Below are positions 63,839 through 64,000 of a DNA stretch of 64,000 nucleotides, piece by piece; within the stretch, counting starts at the first letter, position 1, and each line of letters opens with the position of its first letter. The DNA comes from an uncultured Sutterella sp. (GTDB taxonomy: Bacteria > Pseudomonadota > Gammaproteobacteria > Burkholderiales > Burkholderiaceae_F), in the NCBI GenBank assembly GCA_937943605.1, contig CALEAW010000062.1, forward strand, positions 1-64,000, in the 5' to 3' direction. The notes beneath the pieces were generated by a model. That model did no database searches and was not told the origin of the DNA. It was given only the letters and a program-made list of their open reading frames with translations. The position numbers and the translations under genes are program-made.

Positions 63839-64000
63839 ATGTCTGGACAGGACAGTATTGATGCAATGAACGTCGATATGGATACGACGAATCTCTATAA
63901 GGATGAAGTCGTGACCGATCGTAAAGTGGGTACGATTCGTATCTTGAAGCCCATTTTGTCGACGGGTGAACGTGATGAAGCACGTCCTTTGATCTTTATG
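63839..64000 (+). CDS. Start of an unrecognised protein, cut by the window end
   Basis: An ATG at 63839, with GGGAGA nine bases upstream, opens a frame that runs to the window end (54 codons). The visible part is acidic at first (MSGQDSIDAMNVDMD), then reads LYKDEVVTDRKVGTIRILKP, and has no signal peptide or membrane segment. It resembles small cytoplasmic proteins seen next to stress-protein genes in Burkholderiales, but I cannot name the family with confidence. Confidence 0.7.
   Translation, partial: MSGQDSIDAMNVDMDTTNLYKDEVVTDRKVGTIRILKPILSTGERDEARPLIFM

Overview
The window comes from a Gram-negative betaproteobacterium of the order Burkholderiales. The evidence is gene order: ssb next to an MFS pump and uvrA; miaB-phoH-ybeY-corC-lnt-glyQ-glyS-plsC-ygjP; lptD-surA-pdxA-rsmA facing amgK-murU; dusB-fis-purH; and tolB-pal-cpoB. 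The base composition is clearly more AT-rich than in free-living Burkholderia, Cupriavidus or Bordetella, which suggests a host-associated Sutterellaceae-type lineage (Sutterella/Parasutterella-like). That placement is inference and was not tested by any search. The region is chromosomal core. I see no insertion sequence, prophage, CRISPR array, integron, toxin-antitoxin pair or rRNA, and no stretch above about 300 bases without a gene.

Layout. 1-6 kb: a CpxR-like response regulator and the start of its sensor (which stops early at the window edge), divergent from an efflux operon of a TolC-family lipoprotein, a MacA-like adaptor and a MacB-like pump split into ATPase and permease. 6-11.6 kb: ssb and an MFS pump on the minus strand, uvrA and an RmlD-like reductase on the plus strand. 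11.7-15.9 kb: galE, ruvX, an LPLAT acyltransferase, apaH and galU. 15.9-19 kb (minus): the ADP-heptose operon hldA-hldD-gmhB-hldC. 19.2-25.2 kb (plus): phosphomannomutase, pgi, waaC, waaA and thiD. Together these make sugar nucleotides and heptose and build the LPS inner core. 25.2 kb: tRNA-Met with its own promoter and terminator. 25.4-35.4 kb: the long miaB to ygjP cluster. 35.4-40.8 kb (minus): lptD-surA-pdxA-rsmA. 41-45.7 kb: amgK-murU (cell-wall recycling), dusB-fis and purH. 45.7-48.5 kb: the distal part of the Tol-Pal system. 48.8-53.2 kb: malic enzyme, scpA and a SulP transporter. 53.3-59.4 kb: metG, mrp, a flavin reductase and a BepA-like protease. 59.5-64 kb: moaC, a degenerate NarL-type regulator, a tandem Usp, tcdA, a single-domain Usp, and the first 54 codons of an unrecognised gene cut by the window end.

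Most convergent gene pairs are separated by strong hairpin terminators, several with related G-rich stems. Many genes inside operons overlap by ATGA, GTGA or 8-bp junctions. Several start codons were moved downstream of the longest reading frame, using ribosome-binding sites and family N-termini.

I did not find a convincing new multi-gene system. The items most worth a second look are the regulator near 60-61 kb with a decayed phospho-acceptor pocket, the Fis protein with an AT-hook-like N-terminal extension, the terminator-like hairpin just ahead of metG, the early stop in the Cpx-like sensor, and the structured gap before the malic enzyme.
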